Source: Caproicibacter sp046707225 (lineage in GTDB: Bacteria; Bacillota; Clostridia; Oscillospirales; Acutalibacteraceae). From it: a stretch of 64,000 bases of DNA. This document shows positions 49,132 through 58,456 of this stretch, piece after piece. A program made the translations under genes and the position numbers. How positions within the stretch are numbered: position 1 is the stretch's first letter; each line of letters opens with the position of its first letter. The notes beneath the pieces are model-generated. The model saw nothing but the letters and a program-made list of their open reading frames with translations. It did no database searches and was not told the DNA's origin. The stretch lies in NCBI RefSeq assembly GCF_046707225.1, contig NZ_JBJKOP010000029.1, positions 169,257 through 233,256 of the forward strand. Reading direction: 5' to 3'.

Positions 49132-50181
49132 ATGGAACTTGATTTAAAAAATCTGAAAACAAAAGATTTTTACTACGATCTTCCAGAGGAATTGATTGCG
49201 CAGACGCCGGCGGAACCGAGGGATTCTTCCCGCCTGCTGACGCTGAACCGCAAAACGGGAGAAATAGAGCATCGGCACTTTTATGATATCATCGATTACC
49301 TGAATCCGGGGGACTGCCTGGTGCTCAATGATTCCCGTGTCCTTCCGGCGAGGCTGTTCGGAATAAAAGACGAAACGGGCGCCAAGGTTGAATTCCTGCT
49401 GCTGAATCACCGGGAAGGGGATATCTGGGAGGTTTTGACCGGACCCGGAAGACGGGCTAAAATCGGATCGAAATTTACGTTTGGAAACGGACTTATGCAT
49501 GCGGAGGTCCTGAATATCATAGAAGACGGGAACCGCCTTGCCCGTTTCACCTGTGAAGGAAATTTCTATGAAATACTGGACAAAATAGGACAGATGCCGC
49601 TGCCGCACTATATCAAAGAAGAACTGAGAGATAACGAACGGTATCAGACTGTCTATTCAAAAGAAGTTGGGTCGGCCGCCGCGCCGACGGCGGGGCTTCA
49701 TTTTACCCCGGAACTGCTCCAGAAAATCAGGGACAAAGGAATTGAGCTCGCCTTTGTTACGCTTCACGTTGGTCTTGGCACTTTTCGCCCTGTCACAGCC
49801 GAAAAAATTACGGAGCATAAGATGCATTCGGAGCATTACTATCTTTCCGCGAAGACGGCTGACCTCATCAACAGGACGAAAAAGAACGGAGGGCGGGTGA
49901 TCGCCGTTGGAACCACAAGCTGCAGGACGCTGGAGGCAGTAGGGACAAAAGAAGGCTGTATTCGGGAATGTGCCGGATGGACGGATATTTTTATTTATCC
50001 TGGTTATCGGTTCAAGGTGCTGGATGGGTTGATTACAAATTTTCATCTTCCCGAAAGCACATTAATCATGCTGGTTTCCGCCCTTGCCGGTTATGACTAT
50101 ATTATGAATGCTTACCGGACAGCGGTTGAAGAGAAATACCGCTTTTTCAGTTTCGGTGACGCGATGTTTATCTATGAATAA
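49132..50181 (+). CDS. queA: tRNA preQ1(34) S-adenosylmethionine ribosyltransferase-isomerase
   Basis: A 349-residue QueA that moves the ribosyl group of SAM onto preQ1 in tRNA, giving epoxyqueuosine. FYYDLPEELIAQTPAEPRDS, CLVLNDSRVLPARLFG, LHVGLGTFRPV, SEHYYLSAKTADLIN, VGTTSCRTLEAV and TNFHLPESTLIMLVSALAG are family motifs. GGGAG precedes the ATG. Followed by tgt after 12 bases. Confidence 0.97.
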   Translation: MELDLKNLKTKDFYYDLPEELIAQTPAEPRDSSRLLTLNRKTGEIEHRHFYDIIDYLNPGDCLVLNDSRVLPARLFGIKDETGAKVEFLLLNHREGDIWEVLTGPGRRAKIGSKFTFGNGLMHAEVLNIIEDGNRLARFTCEGNFYEILDKIGQMPLPHYIKEELRDNERYQTVYSKEVGSAAAPTAGLHFTPELLQKIRDKGIELAFVTLHVGLGTFRPVTAEKITEHKMHSEHYYLSAKTADLINRTKKNGGRVIAVGTTSCRTLEAVGTKEGCIRECAGWTDIFIYPGYRFKVLDGLITNFHLPESTLIMLVSALAGYDYIMNAYRTAVEEKYRFFSFGDAMFIYE

Positions 50182-50193
50182 AGGATGGCTGCT

Positions 50194-51324
<1,131 letters not shown>

Positions 51325-51331
51325 GAAAACC

Positions 51332-51360
51332 TTGCATGAAAACATTTTTGCTGATATAAT
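51332..51360 (+). promoter_or_regulatory. yajC promoter
   Basis: TTGCAT at 51332-51337 and TATAAT at 51355-51360 with TGa extension, spacer 17. Confidence 0.8.
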
Positions 51361-51391
51361 CTAAGCATTAAGAGAGAGGTGTTGGTTACTA

Positions 51392-51715
51392 ATGAACTTT
51401 TTACTGACCGGCGGAGCTGCCGGAGCGGGCGACAGCCTTTGGATTACCATCCTTTATATGGCTGTAATCGTCGGCATTTTTTACTTCCTTTTGATGAGAC
51501 CCCAGCAAAAGAAGAAGAAACAGGAAGAAAAAATGCGCAGCAGTGTTCAGATCGGCGATGATATCACGACAATCGGCGGAATTGTTGGCCGTGTTGTAGG
51601 AATGAAAGACGATGCGAACACACTGATTATTGAAACCGGTACCGACCGTGCAAAAATGAAAATTAAAAAATGGGCAGTTGGAAGTGTGGATACGGTCCAT
51701 GATACTGCGGAATAG
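51392..51715 (+). CDS. yajC: Preprotein translocase subunit YajC
   Basis: A 107-residue Sec accessory protein: a membrane segment (about 15-35, WITILYMAVIVGIFYFLLMR) followed by the signature MRPQQKKKKQEEKMRSSVQI and the soluble GDDITTIGGIVGRVV. AGAGAGGTGTT lies upstream of the ATG. It is downstream of queA-tgt as in many bacteria, though secD/secF are not next. Confidence 0.95.
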   Translation: MNFLLTGGAAGAGDSLWITILYMAVIVGIFYFLLMRPQQKKKKQEEKMRSSVQIGDDITTIGGIVGRVVGMKDDANTLIIETGTDRAKMKIKKWAVGSVDTVHDTAE

Positions 51716-51769
51716 TCATTTTCAGCAGTAATATCCGCCGCTTTCTCTGAATATCTATTAGTCAGGATA

Positions 51770-52207
51770 TTGGAGGGGGCGGTTACGATAAAAAGTTCTA
51801 AGTCAATGAATAAAAAACCTGTTCTGGACGCTGTTCGCGCGATTGTGATCGGCTCCGTTGCAGGGGCTTTCCTATGTGCTGCTTTTTTGGGAGTTTTAGC
51901 ATTGGCTTTTGTTTCGGCAGAAAGCATCCCGCAGGGGCTTTTGTCGCCCTTGGTCATAGCAGTGTCTGTTCTCAGCGCGTTTGCCGCCGGATATATTGCG
52001 GCTAAAATTTCGAAAAAACGTGGGCTATTGTTCGGCGCGGCGGCCGGAATGCTTCTTTTTGCGCTGCTTTTGTTCTCGGGACTTGCAATTTCTAATAAAG
52101 CGACGGAGCCGGCCCAATCCGGTGTCCGTCTGTTGGTTATGGTTTTGTCCGGTTCTGTCGGCGGTGTTCTGTCGGTCAGCAAAAAAACGAAGTCGAAGCA
52201 TAAATAA
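51770..52207 (+). CDS. TIGR04086-type membrane protein
   Basis: A 145-residue protein with four hydrophobic segments (from about residue 22 on: AIVIGSVAGAFLCAAFLGVL, SPLVIAVSVLSAFAAGYIAA, LFGAAAGMLLFALLLFSGLA, VRLLVMVLSGSVGGVLSV) and a basic C-terminus. It fits the small TIGR04086 membrane family that is commonly found next to the SCIFF genes. The start is uncertain: TTG 51770 is listed, ATG 51806 would give 133 residues, and the strong GGAGGGGG at 51772-51779 points to a start between them. Confidence 0.7.
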   Translation: MEGAVTIKSSKSMNKKPVLDAVRAIVIGSVAGAFLCAAFLGVLALAFVSAESIPQGLLSPLVIAVSVLSAFAAGYIAAKISKKRGLLFGAAAGMLLFALLLFSGLAISNKATEPAQSGVRLLVMVLSGSVGGVLSVSKKTKSKHK

Positions 52208-52209
52208 TT

Positions 52210-52238
52210 TTGACTATTTCTTGTAACGTTGCTATAAT
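52210..52238 (+). promoter_or_regulatory. SCIFF peptide gene promoter
   Basis: TTGACT at 52210-52215 and TATAAT at 52233-52238 with TGc extension, spacer 17; one of the strongest promoters in the window. Confidence 0.85.
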
Positions 52239-52280
52239 AGTTTCGACCTTATCTAACACAGTGAAACGGAGGCTTTTAAA

Positions 52281-52427
52281 TTGAAGCAGATTAGAACGCT
52301 GAATCAAGCGAATCTTAAGGAAAGCGCTGCAAAAGGCGGCTGCGGCGAATGCCAGGCATCCTGCCAGTCGGCATGCAAGACTTCCTGCACGGTTTCCAAC
52401 CAGAAATGCGAAAATAAGAACAGATAA
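52281..52427 (+). CDS. scfA: SCIFF peptide precursor (six cysteines in forty-five residues)
   Basis: A 48-residue ribosomal peptide. The leader reads KQIRTLNQANLKESAAKGG, and the core has six cysteines (C21, C24, C28, C32, C36, C43) in GGCGECQASCQSACKTSC and NQKCENKNR, the SCIFF pattern. The maturase encoded downstream forms thioether links from these cysteines (ranthipeptide class). TTG start with GGAGG 8 bases upstream and a near-consensus promoter. SCIFF is almost universal in Clostridia; its function is linked in the literature to cell communication but is not settled. Confidence 0.95.
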   Translation: MKQIRTLNQANLKESAAKGGCGECQASCQSACKTSCTVSNQKCENKNR

Positions 52428-52461
52428 TAACAGAATTTGAATGGTTTTAAAATAACCGCAA

Positions 52462-52483
52462 AAGGGACAGAATTCTGTCCCTT
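52462..52483 (+). terminator. Palindromic attenuator between SCIFF peptide and maturase genes
   Basis: A perfect 22-base palindrome centred on GAATTC with arms AAGGGACAGAA and TTCTGTCCCTT, followed by AAATTTTG. Probably a partial terminator that keeps maturase lower than peptide. Confidence 0.75.
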
Positions 52484-52510
52484 AAATTTTGTTCGGATGG
52501 AGAAATGTAA

Positions 52511-53881
52511 ATGATTCACAAGTATTCCTTAAACGGCTATCATATCGTTTTGGATGCCAACAGCGGTGCCGTGCATTTGTTTGACGACGCTCCGTTTGAC
52601 ATGCTGGATTATTTGGAGGAAGGCGAAATTCCCGAACACCTGCCTGAAGCGATGATGGACGCTTTAAAGGACCGTTATGATGAAGAGACAGTGCGGGAAG
52701 CATATGAGGAAATACGGGAGCTGAACAGGAAAGGCCAGCTGTATTCTCCGGATGAGTATGAAAAATTTGCGGCTATGCTGAAAAGCGCGCCAATCAAGTC
52801 CATGTGTCTGAATATTGCGCACGACTGCAATCTTAGGTGCGAATACTGTTTTGCCGCTCAGGGGGATTTTGGCGGAGAGAGAATGCTGATGCCGTTTGAG
52901 GTTGCAAAAAGCGCAATCGATTTTTTGATTGAGAAATCAAAAGGGCGCCATAATCTTGAGGTCGATTTTTTTGGCGGCGAACCGCTGATGAATTTTGACG
53001 TAGTGAAAAAAACAGTGGAATACGCGCGCAGTATTGAAAAAAAATACGATAAAAACTTTCGATTTACCATTACGACGAATGGTTTGCTGTTAAGTGATGA
53101 TAAGATCGATTTTATTAACCGCGAAATGTCCAACTGTATTTTATCCTTTGACGGCAGAAAGAGCGTTCATGACAGGCTTCGAGTCAGAGTGGACGGTTCT
53201 GGGTGCTATGACAGCGTCTTGCCGAAATTTCAAAAGCTGGTCGAGAAGCGCAGTAAAGATAAGGATTATTACGTCAGGGGAACTTTCACGAAATATAATC
53301 TGGATTTTACAAAGGACATTCAGCATTTGTTGGATTTGGGCTTCAATGAAATCTCTATGGAGCCGGTCGTTTCGGAAGAAAAGCTGGATTATTCCGTCAA
53401 GGAAGAGGACTTGCCCAGAATTTTCGAGGAATATGAAACACTGTCCAATTTGATTATTCAGCGCAGTAAAGAGGGGAAGGGATTTGACTTTTACCACTTT
53501 ATGATCGATCTGAATCAGGGCCCCTGTGCCATCAGAAGGCTGCGCGGCTGCAGTTGCGGAAACGAATATGTTGCGATAACCCCCACGGGAGACATTTATC
53601 CGTGCCATCAGTTTGTGGGCCAGGAAGAATGGAAAATGGGCAGTGTCCTGGACGGCAGTCTGGATACCGGCATGAAGGACAGCTTTGCTCTAGCCAACGT
53701 TTATTCTAAACCGGAGTGCAAAAATTGCTGGGCTAAATTTTACTGCAGCGGCGGCTGCAACGCAAACAACCTGCAGTACGAGGGAGATATTCACAAGCCG
53801 CATGCCATTTCCTGTTCGCTGGAAAAGAAGAGGCTTGAATGTGCCATCATGATTCAGGCGGCGCTGGCAGATCAAAAATAA
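52511..53881 (+). CDS. scfB: SCIFF radical SAM maturase
   Basis: A 456-residue radical SAM enzyme. An N-terminal peptide-recognition-like region (KYSLNGYHIVLDANSGAVHL, about 4-90), the CxxxCxxC cluster C106/C110/C113 in DCNLRCEYCFA, the core barrel (VDFFGGEPLM), and a C-terminal SPASM region with auxiliary-cluster cysteines (RRLRGCSCGNEY, IYPCHQFVG, ECKNCWAKFYCSGGCNANN). It installs thioether bonds in the SCIFF peptide just upstream. AGAAATGTAA before ATG is a weak site. Confidence 0.95.
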   Translation: MIHKYSLNGYHIVLDANSGAVHLFDDAPFDMLDYLEEGEIPEHLPEAMMDALKDRYDEETVREAYEEIRELNRKGQLYSPDEYEKFAAMLKSAPIKSMCLNIAHDCNLRCEYCFAAQGDFGGERMLMPFEVAKSAIDFLIEKSKGRHNLEVDFFGGEPLMNFDVVKKTVEYARSIEKKYDKNFRFTITTNGLLLSDDKIDFINREMSNCILSFDGRKSVHDRLRVRVDGSGCYDSVLPKFQKLVEKRSKDKDYYVRGTFTKYNLDFTKDIQHLLDLGFNEISMEPVVSEEKLDYSVKEEDLPRIFEEYETLSNLIIQRSKEGKGFDFYHFMIDLNQGPCAIRRLRGCSCGNEYVAITPTGDIYPCHQFVGQEEWKMGSVLDGSLDTGMKDSFALANVYSKPECKNCWAKFYCSGGCNANNLQYEGDIHKPHAISCSLEKKRLECAIMIQAALADQK

Positions 53882-54026
53882 GTTTTTTTCATTTTTATAG
53901 GTTTACATAAATTTGCAGGCCTAATTTTTACATAATTTATAAAAATGAAGATCCTGTATTTTTTTGTATTGATTCGAGTCGTGAATTGGTTTAGTATAAA
54001 GATATAAAATCGTCCGGAGGAAGATA

Positions 54027-54836
54027 ATGGAATCTCAGAAAGTTGGATTTATCGGAGGCGGAAATATGACGTCCGCCATTGTTTGTGGTGTCGCCAAAGC
54101 AAATACTTTCCCTGCGGATCACATTTATGTATTTGATATTCATCAGGAGAAACGGGAGAATCTGCACCAAAAAGCAGGTGTTTTGGCCGTGGATTCGGCC
54201 CTCGATCTGGTCAGAACATGTGATATTATTTTTCTCGCTGTAAAACCCCAGAGCTTTCCTGAGATGCTTTCTGAAATCCGTTCGGCGGTCAATGAAACGA
54301 AAACTTTGGTCTCTATTGCAGCCGGCATCTCTTCAGAGTCCATTACAGATGCCCTTGCCTGCAGTTGCCCTGTGATTCGCGCAATGCCGAATACCCCGCT
54401 TTTAATGGGCAAGGGTGCTACTGCCGTCTGCAGAACCGGAAATGTAACGGACATTGCCTATCAATTGGTTTTAAATCTTTTTTCTTCCTGCGGTATCGTT
54501 TCACAGATTGTTGAAAGCCAAATGGACGCTGTCATCAGCGTAAACGGCAGCAGCCCGGCTTATATTTATCTGTTTGCCAAAGCGGTAATCGAAAGCGCGG
54601 AGAAGCAGGGAATAGAGCCTGGCATATCGCTTCCTCTCTTTTGCCAGACGCTGGAAGGCAGTGCTAAAATGCTTTTGGATTCGGGAAATACGCCGGATGA
54701 GCTGATTCAGAAAGTCTCTTCCAAGGGAGGCACAACGGTTGCGGCGCTGGATGTTTTGAAGAAGAGCCAATTCGAAAAGGTTATCGATGAAGCCATGAAA
54801 GCTTGTACTGAGCGAGCGATTGAATTGGGAAAGTAA
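54027..54836 (+). CDS. proC: Pyrroline-5-carboxylate reductase
   Basis: A 269-residue enzyme making proline from pyrroline-5-carboxylate. N-terminal VGFIGGGNMTSAIVCGV binds NAD(P)H, FLAVKPQSF, IRAMPNTPLLMGKGATAVC and the C-terminal SKGGTTVAALDVL are family motifs. CGGAGGAAG precedes the ATG. The 145-base gap upstream holds repeats (see findings). Confidence 0.97.
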   Translation: MESQKVGFIGGGNMTSAIVCGVAKANTFPADHIYVFDIHQEKRENLHQKAGVLAVDSALDLVRTCDIIFLAVKPQSFPEMLSEIRSAVNETKTLVSIAAGISSESITDALACSCPVIRAMPNTPLLMGKGATAVCRTGNVTDIAYQLVLNLFSSCGIVSQIVESQMDAVISVNGSSPAYIYLFAKAVIESAEKQGIEPGISLPLFCQTLEGSAKMLLDSGNTPDELIQKVSSKGGTTVAALDVLKKSQFEKVIDEAMKACTERAIELGK

Positions 54837-54893
54837 ACATAGAATCCGTTTGTCCCTCATACATTTTGATAGATGCTCCGTTGGGAGGAATGT

Positions 54894-55544
54894 ATGAGTA
54901 TGAGCAGGGTAATTGTTGTTGCCCGCGGAATTCGTAAAAAATCAACATTCTGCGGGCGTGAGATGTTGAAAGCGGCGCGGCTGAACTGGGAGCTGGTACT
55001 TCTGGCGCTTGTGTTTTTGGCGGGAATGGCCGTGGGGGCCGTTTACGCAAGAAATGCGGATACGCAGGCGCTGGAGCGGATGGATTTCCTTTTTGCCGGG
55101 AATTTTAAAGCGCGCCTGACCGCTTCTTTTCTTTCCATTTTCACAGCGTCTTTTGCTTCGGCTTTCCTTTTCGTTTTCGCGTGTTTTTTATGCGGTCTTT
55201 CCATGTGGGGAGTGCTGCTGATCCCGTTTATTCCTTTTTTCAGAGGATTTGGACTGGGACTTACTTCCGGGTACCTTTACGCGGCTTACGGCGGGCTTGG
55301 GATTTTATTTAATCTGGTCGTGATATTGCCCGGCGCTTTAGCCTGTTGCATATCGGTTTTGCTTGCCGCCAGGGAGGGAATTGGTTTTTCCCGCCTGCTG
55401 GTGTCCTGCGGTTCCAAAACGGTAAACCAAGCAAAGCTGAAAATTTACATTTTGCAATTCGGCGCCATTTTGGGAGTCGCTTTTTTATCGGCACTGATTG
55501 ATTTGCTTTTATCCGCCTGTTTCGGCGGCCTGTTTTCTTTTTAA
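54894..55544 (+). CDS. spoIIM: Stage II sporulation protein M
   Basis: A 216-residue membrane protein of the DMP peptidoglycan machine (with SpoIID and SpoIIP) for engulfment. Basic N-terminus, five hydrophobic segments, and the diagnostic IPFIPFFRGFGLGLTSGYL and LGILFNLVVILPGALACCIS. ATG 54894 has TTGGGAGGAA upstream. It lies next to xerD, as in Bacillus where spoIIM and xerD are neighbours. Confidence 0.88.
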   Translation: MSMSRVIVVARGIRKKSTFCGREMLKAARLNWELVLLALVFLAGMAVGAVYARNADTQALERMDFLFAGNFKARLTASFLSIFTASFASAFLFVFACFLCGLSMWGVLLIPFIPFFRGFGLGLTSGYLYAAYGGLGILFNLVVILPGALACCISVLLAAREGIGFSRLLVSCGSKTVNQAKLKIYILQFGAILGVAFLSALIDLLLSACFGGLFSF

Positions 55545-55567
55545 CAAAATTGAGGGGATAGAACAAA

Positions 55568-56461
55568 ATGAAGGATTTTTGTTCAAGTTTCAGTGATTAT
55601 TTAGTGAACCAAAAATCGGTTTCAGCGAATACACTGGAGTCGTATGTAAGAGATGTGGAACATTTTATTTCTTATTTGACCAAAAGCGGGAAGGATGATC
55701 CGGCGTTGGTTGATGCGGACCAAATCAACTCTTATATTGAGGACATGAAACAGAACAAAAAGTCCGACGCAACCATCACACGAAATATCGCATCCATTCG
55801 ATGCTTTTATCAGTATATGCTTCTTTTCGGCTATACTACGGTTAATCCGGCAAAAGCGATTCACCTGGAGAAGATCGAAAAAAAATTCCCACAGATCTTA
55901 AGCGGAAAAGAAATTGAACTGCTGTTATCGCAGCCAAACACCAGAGAGCCAAAAGGGTGCCGCGATAAGGCAATGCTGGAACTTCTTTATGCGACGGGGA
56001 TCCGGGCAACCGAGTTGGTGGATCTGGATATCGGCAGCATAAATCTGCGAACCGGAATGCTGCGTTGCAGTACAGCCCGAAGCGAGCGTGTGATTCCGGT
56101 ATATCCCACCGCGATCAGCGCAATATCCGATTACATTGTCAGGGTACGATCCCATATGATCACACCCGCGGGGGGACAGGCCTTGTTTGTCAACCTGAAC
56201 GGGCGCCGGTTAACCCGTCAGGGCTTTTGGAAGATCGTAAAGGGGTATGCGGAACAGGCCAAAATTGTGAAAGAAATTACACCGCACACCTTGCGCCATT
56301 CTTTTGCGCTTCATCTTTTGGAAAACGGGGCTGAACTGAAGGACATTCAGGCCATGCTGGGTCATGCCGACATCTCGTCCACACAGGTTTATGTCCATTT
56401 ATTAAATGATCATTGCAAGGAAGTGTATAATCAATGCCATCCCAGGGCTAAATTAGGGTAG
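55568..56461 (+). CDS. xerD: Tyrosine recombinase XerD
   Basis: A 297-residue site-specific recombinase. N-terminal SAM-like domain (1-95, SVSANTLESYVRDVEHF), catalytic domain with Arg in LLYATGIRATELVDL, HTLRHSFALHLLENG (HxxR), GHADISSTQVYVHL with the second His and nucleophilic Tyr. It should resolve chromosome dimers at dif together with XerC. GAGGGGATAG precedes the ATG. A second tyrosine recombinase gene lies 1 kb downstream on the other strand. Confidence 0.94.
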   Translation: MKDFCSSFSDYLVNQKSVSANTLESYVRDVEHFISYLTKSGKDDPALVDADQINSYIEDMKQNKKSDATITRNIASIRCFYQYMLLFGYTTVNPAKAIHLEKIEKKFPQILSGKEIELLLSQPNTREPKGCRDKAMLELLYATGIRATELVDLDIGSINLRTGMLRCSTARSERVIPVYPTAISAISDYIVRVRSHMITPAGGQALFVNLNGRRLTRQGFWKIVKGYAEQAKIVKEITPHTLRHSFALHLLENGAELKDIQAMLGHADISSTQVYVHLLNDHCKEVYNQCHPRAKLG

Positions 56462-56475
56462 GGGAGAGATACTTT

Positions 56476-57276
56476 TTGGGACTTTTTCACATTGACTATA
56501 ATAAGCCTGGCCCCGGCGTAAGGAAAGACGAGCCGAAAAAGAATGCGTTCATCCGTTTCTTTGCAATCCTTTTTCGAAAGTTTACTCAATTGGTAGAACT
56601 TAATCTACTATTCTCTGTTTTTGCTATCATTGCGCTGGCAATCACTTATTTGCTTCGAAATCTGATTCCTGATTTTTTGCTGGTCATCATACCCATTCTG
56701 CTGATATCACCGTCTTTAGCAGGTTTGACTTTTGTAACAAGAAATTATGCCCGCGAAGAACACGCGTTTTTAATGGGAGATTTTTTCGATGCGATAAAAC
56801 AAAATTGGAAGATGTTTCTGGCAAACGGAGTTGTTTGTATTCTCCTGTATTTGGTGCTTAGCGTTTCGATTCGGTTTTATTATCATAAACTTACGGATGG
56901 AACTTTATACGCGGTTGCTTTGTGCCTTTGCATCGCAATAGCACTCTTACTGTTATTTGCCCAATATTATGTTCCGCTCATGGCGGTAACATTTGACTTA
57001 AATCTTCTGCAAATTTACAAAAATGCATTAATCTTTGCAATTATCGGATTGTGGCGTAATATTCTGATTACCATACTATTGGCGGTTTTGACACTGATTC
57101 TCTATTTATCTCAGATTATGGCGCTCAGTTTGATGATTGGGATCGTATTTGTATTAACGTTGCTGTTTTCTTTCGGAATGTTTTTGATTAATTTTACAAT
57201 CTATCCGTTGGTTGACAAAACAATGATTCAGCCATATCAGAACAGTCTTCAGGGTGAATCCGATAAAAAGGAATAG
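56476..57276 (+). CDS. DUF624 (YesL-like) membrane protein
   Basis: A 266-residue protein with a cytoplasmic N-terminus and about five membrane segments in residues 40-245. FRKFTQLVELNLLFSVFAII, and AREEHAFLMGDFFDAIKQNW, and VTFDLNLLQIYKNALIFAII match the YesL/DUF624 pattern; these are often near sugar transporters, but not here. TTG start with GGGGAGAG upstream. Function unknown. Confidence 0.82.
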   Translation: MGLFHIDYNKPGPGVRKDEPKKNAFIRFFAILFRKFTQLVELNLLFSVFAIIALAITYLLRNLIPDFLLVIIPILLISPSLAGLTFVTRNYAREEHAFLMGDFFDAIKQNWKMFLANGVVCILLYLVLSVSIRFYYHKLTDGTLYAVALCLCIAIALLLLFAQYYVPLMAVTFDLNLLQIYKNALIFAIIGLWRNILITILLAVLTLILYLSQIMALSLMIGIVFVLTLLFSFGMFLINFTIYPLVDKTMIQPYQNSLQGESDKKE

Positions 57277-57295
57277 CAATACAGACAGTTATTTT

Positions 57296-57322
57296 AAAGG
57301 AGCGGTATAAGCCGCCCCTTTA
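57296..57322. terminator. Hairpin between DUF624 gene and xerC-like gene
   Basis: AAAGG-A-GCGG pairs with CCGC-C-CCTTT with one A-C mismatch (57296-57322), followed on the + strand by ATTTTTTAT. Probably shared by both convergent genes. Confidence 0.7.
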
Positions 57323-58327
57323 TTTTTTATTCTCTTTGTTTACAAGAGGGCCTCTTTGCTTCACGTGAGAAAGAGGATTAGCCTGCGCAGCTGTTTCCAT
57401 CTGTTCATTTGAAAGATGCGTGTAAATTTCGGTCGTGCTCAGATTCTCATGACCCAGAATGTCCTTTAAGACTCGAATATCAACGTGCCCGTGTTGGTAC
57501 ATTAATGTGGCAGCCGTATGGCGGAGCTTATGCACGGAATAGCCGGGTCCGCCTAAATCAATTTCAGACAAATATTTTTTTACCAGATACTGAACGGTTT
57601 TGGGGCTGATCCTTTTTCGCTGGCCGCTGATAAACAGAGCGTTCTTATCGATCAAACCTTCCCGAGGGCGCACAGCCAAATAGCGCTTTATTGCATCGTG
57701 GCATGCTTCGTTTAAATAAACGATTCGTTCCTTGTTGCCTTTGCCGGTTATTTTCACAGTGGAATTTCCTTCGTGAAGATCTGTTAAATTCAGACCTACA
57801 AGCTCTGAAAGGCGCATTCCACAATTTAAGAAAAGGACTAAAATGCAATAGTCTCTTTCTCTTGTTTTTCCTTCAACTTTTGAAAGAAGTTCCAAACTTT
57901 GCTCAAGGGACAAATACTTTGGAAGTGATTTTTTAGTTTTAGGTGTTTCCAGCTCTTTGACAGGGTTGTTTTCAAGTTTTCCGGCTTTGTTGGTCAGGTA
58001 TTTAAAAAAGCTGCGAAGACTTGACACTTTTCGCGATCTGGTGGCCGAACTGTTGCTGCGTTCGGAACTCAGATAATTCATATATTCGAATACCTGTGTC
58101 AGATCGATTGTTTTGACCAGATCAATCGTAACGTCTGAAATTTTTATTTTCTCAAATTTTGTCCCCGGCGGAACCAATCCGCGCTGCAGTTTTATGTAAC
58201 GAAAAAAAGTACGAAGATCGAGATAGTATTCTTCAACAGTTTTCGGTGATTTTCCGCGAATTGTACCAATGTAGCCCAGAAATTCACGGACTACCGGCGG
58301 TGCCTCTGCAAGTGTTTCAGGTTTCAT
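57320..58327 (-). CDS. xerC: XerC-like tyrosine recombinase
   Basis: A 335-residue recombinase. N-terminal core-binding domain with FLGYIGTIRGKSPKTVEEYY, then catalytic Arg in NCGMRLSELVGLNL, VYLNEACHDAIKRYL, HKLRHTAATLMYQHG and GHENLSTTEIYTHL (Tyr nucleophile). Longer than typical XerC (about 300) with an insert near KLENNPVKELETPKTKK and a basic tail. A perfect 13-bp palindrome lies 60 bases upstream. XerC is the best guess given xerD nearby, but an integrase-derived paralogue is not excluded. Confidence 0.85.
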   Translation of the reverse strand: MKPETLAEAPPVVREFLGYIGTIRGKSPKTVEEYYLDLRTFFRYIKLQRGLVPPGTKFEKIKISDVTIDLVKTIDLTQVFEYMNYLSSERSNSSATRSRKVSSLRSFFKYLTNKAGKLENNPVKELETPKTKKSLPKYLSLEQSLELLSKVEGKTRERDYCILVLFLNCGMRLSELVGLNLTDLHEGNSTVKITGKGNKERIVYLNEACHDAIKRYLAVRPREGLIDKNALFISGQRKRISPKTVQYLVKKYLSEIDLGGPGYSVHKLRHTAATLMYQHGHVDIRVLKDILGHENLSTTEIYTHLSNEQMETAAQANPLSHVKQRGPLVNKENKK

Positions 58328-58387
58328 TTAGTACAAATCCTTTCACGAATCGAATAAAAACCAGTTTTTAGGTTTTTGAATCCCCTA

Positions 58388-58417
58388 AATTATACAAAAT
58401 ATTTATTTTGTATAATT
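58388..58417. promoter_or_regulatory. Perfect 13-bp palindrome upstream of the xerC-like gene
   Basis: AATTATACAAAAT (58388-58400) and ATTTTGTATAATT (58405-58417) are perfect inverted repeats around ATTT. Each arm carries TGTATAAT, an extended -10 element, one per strand. Likely promoter plus operator. Confidence 0.6.
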
Positions 58418-58456
58418 ATATCCCGTTTTTTTAGTTCTGTCAAGGTTCTTTATTTC

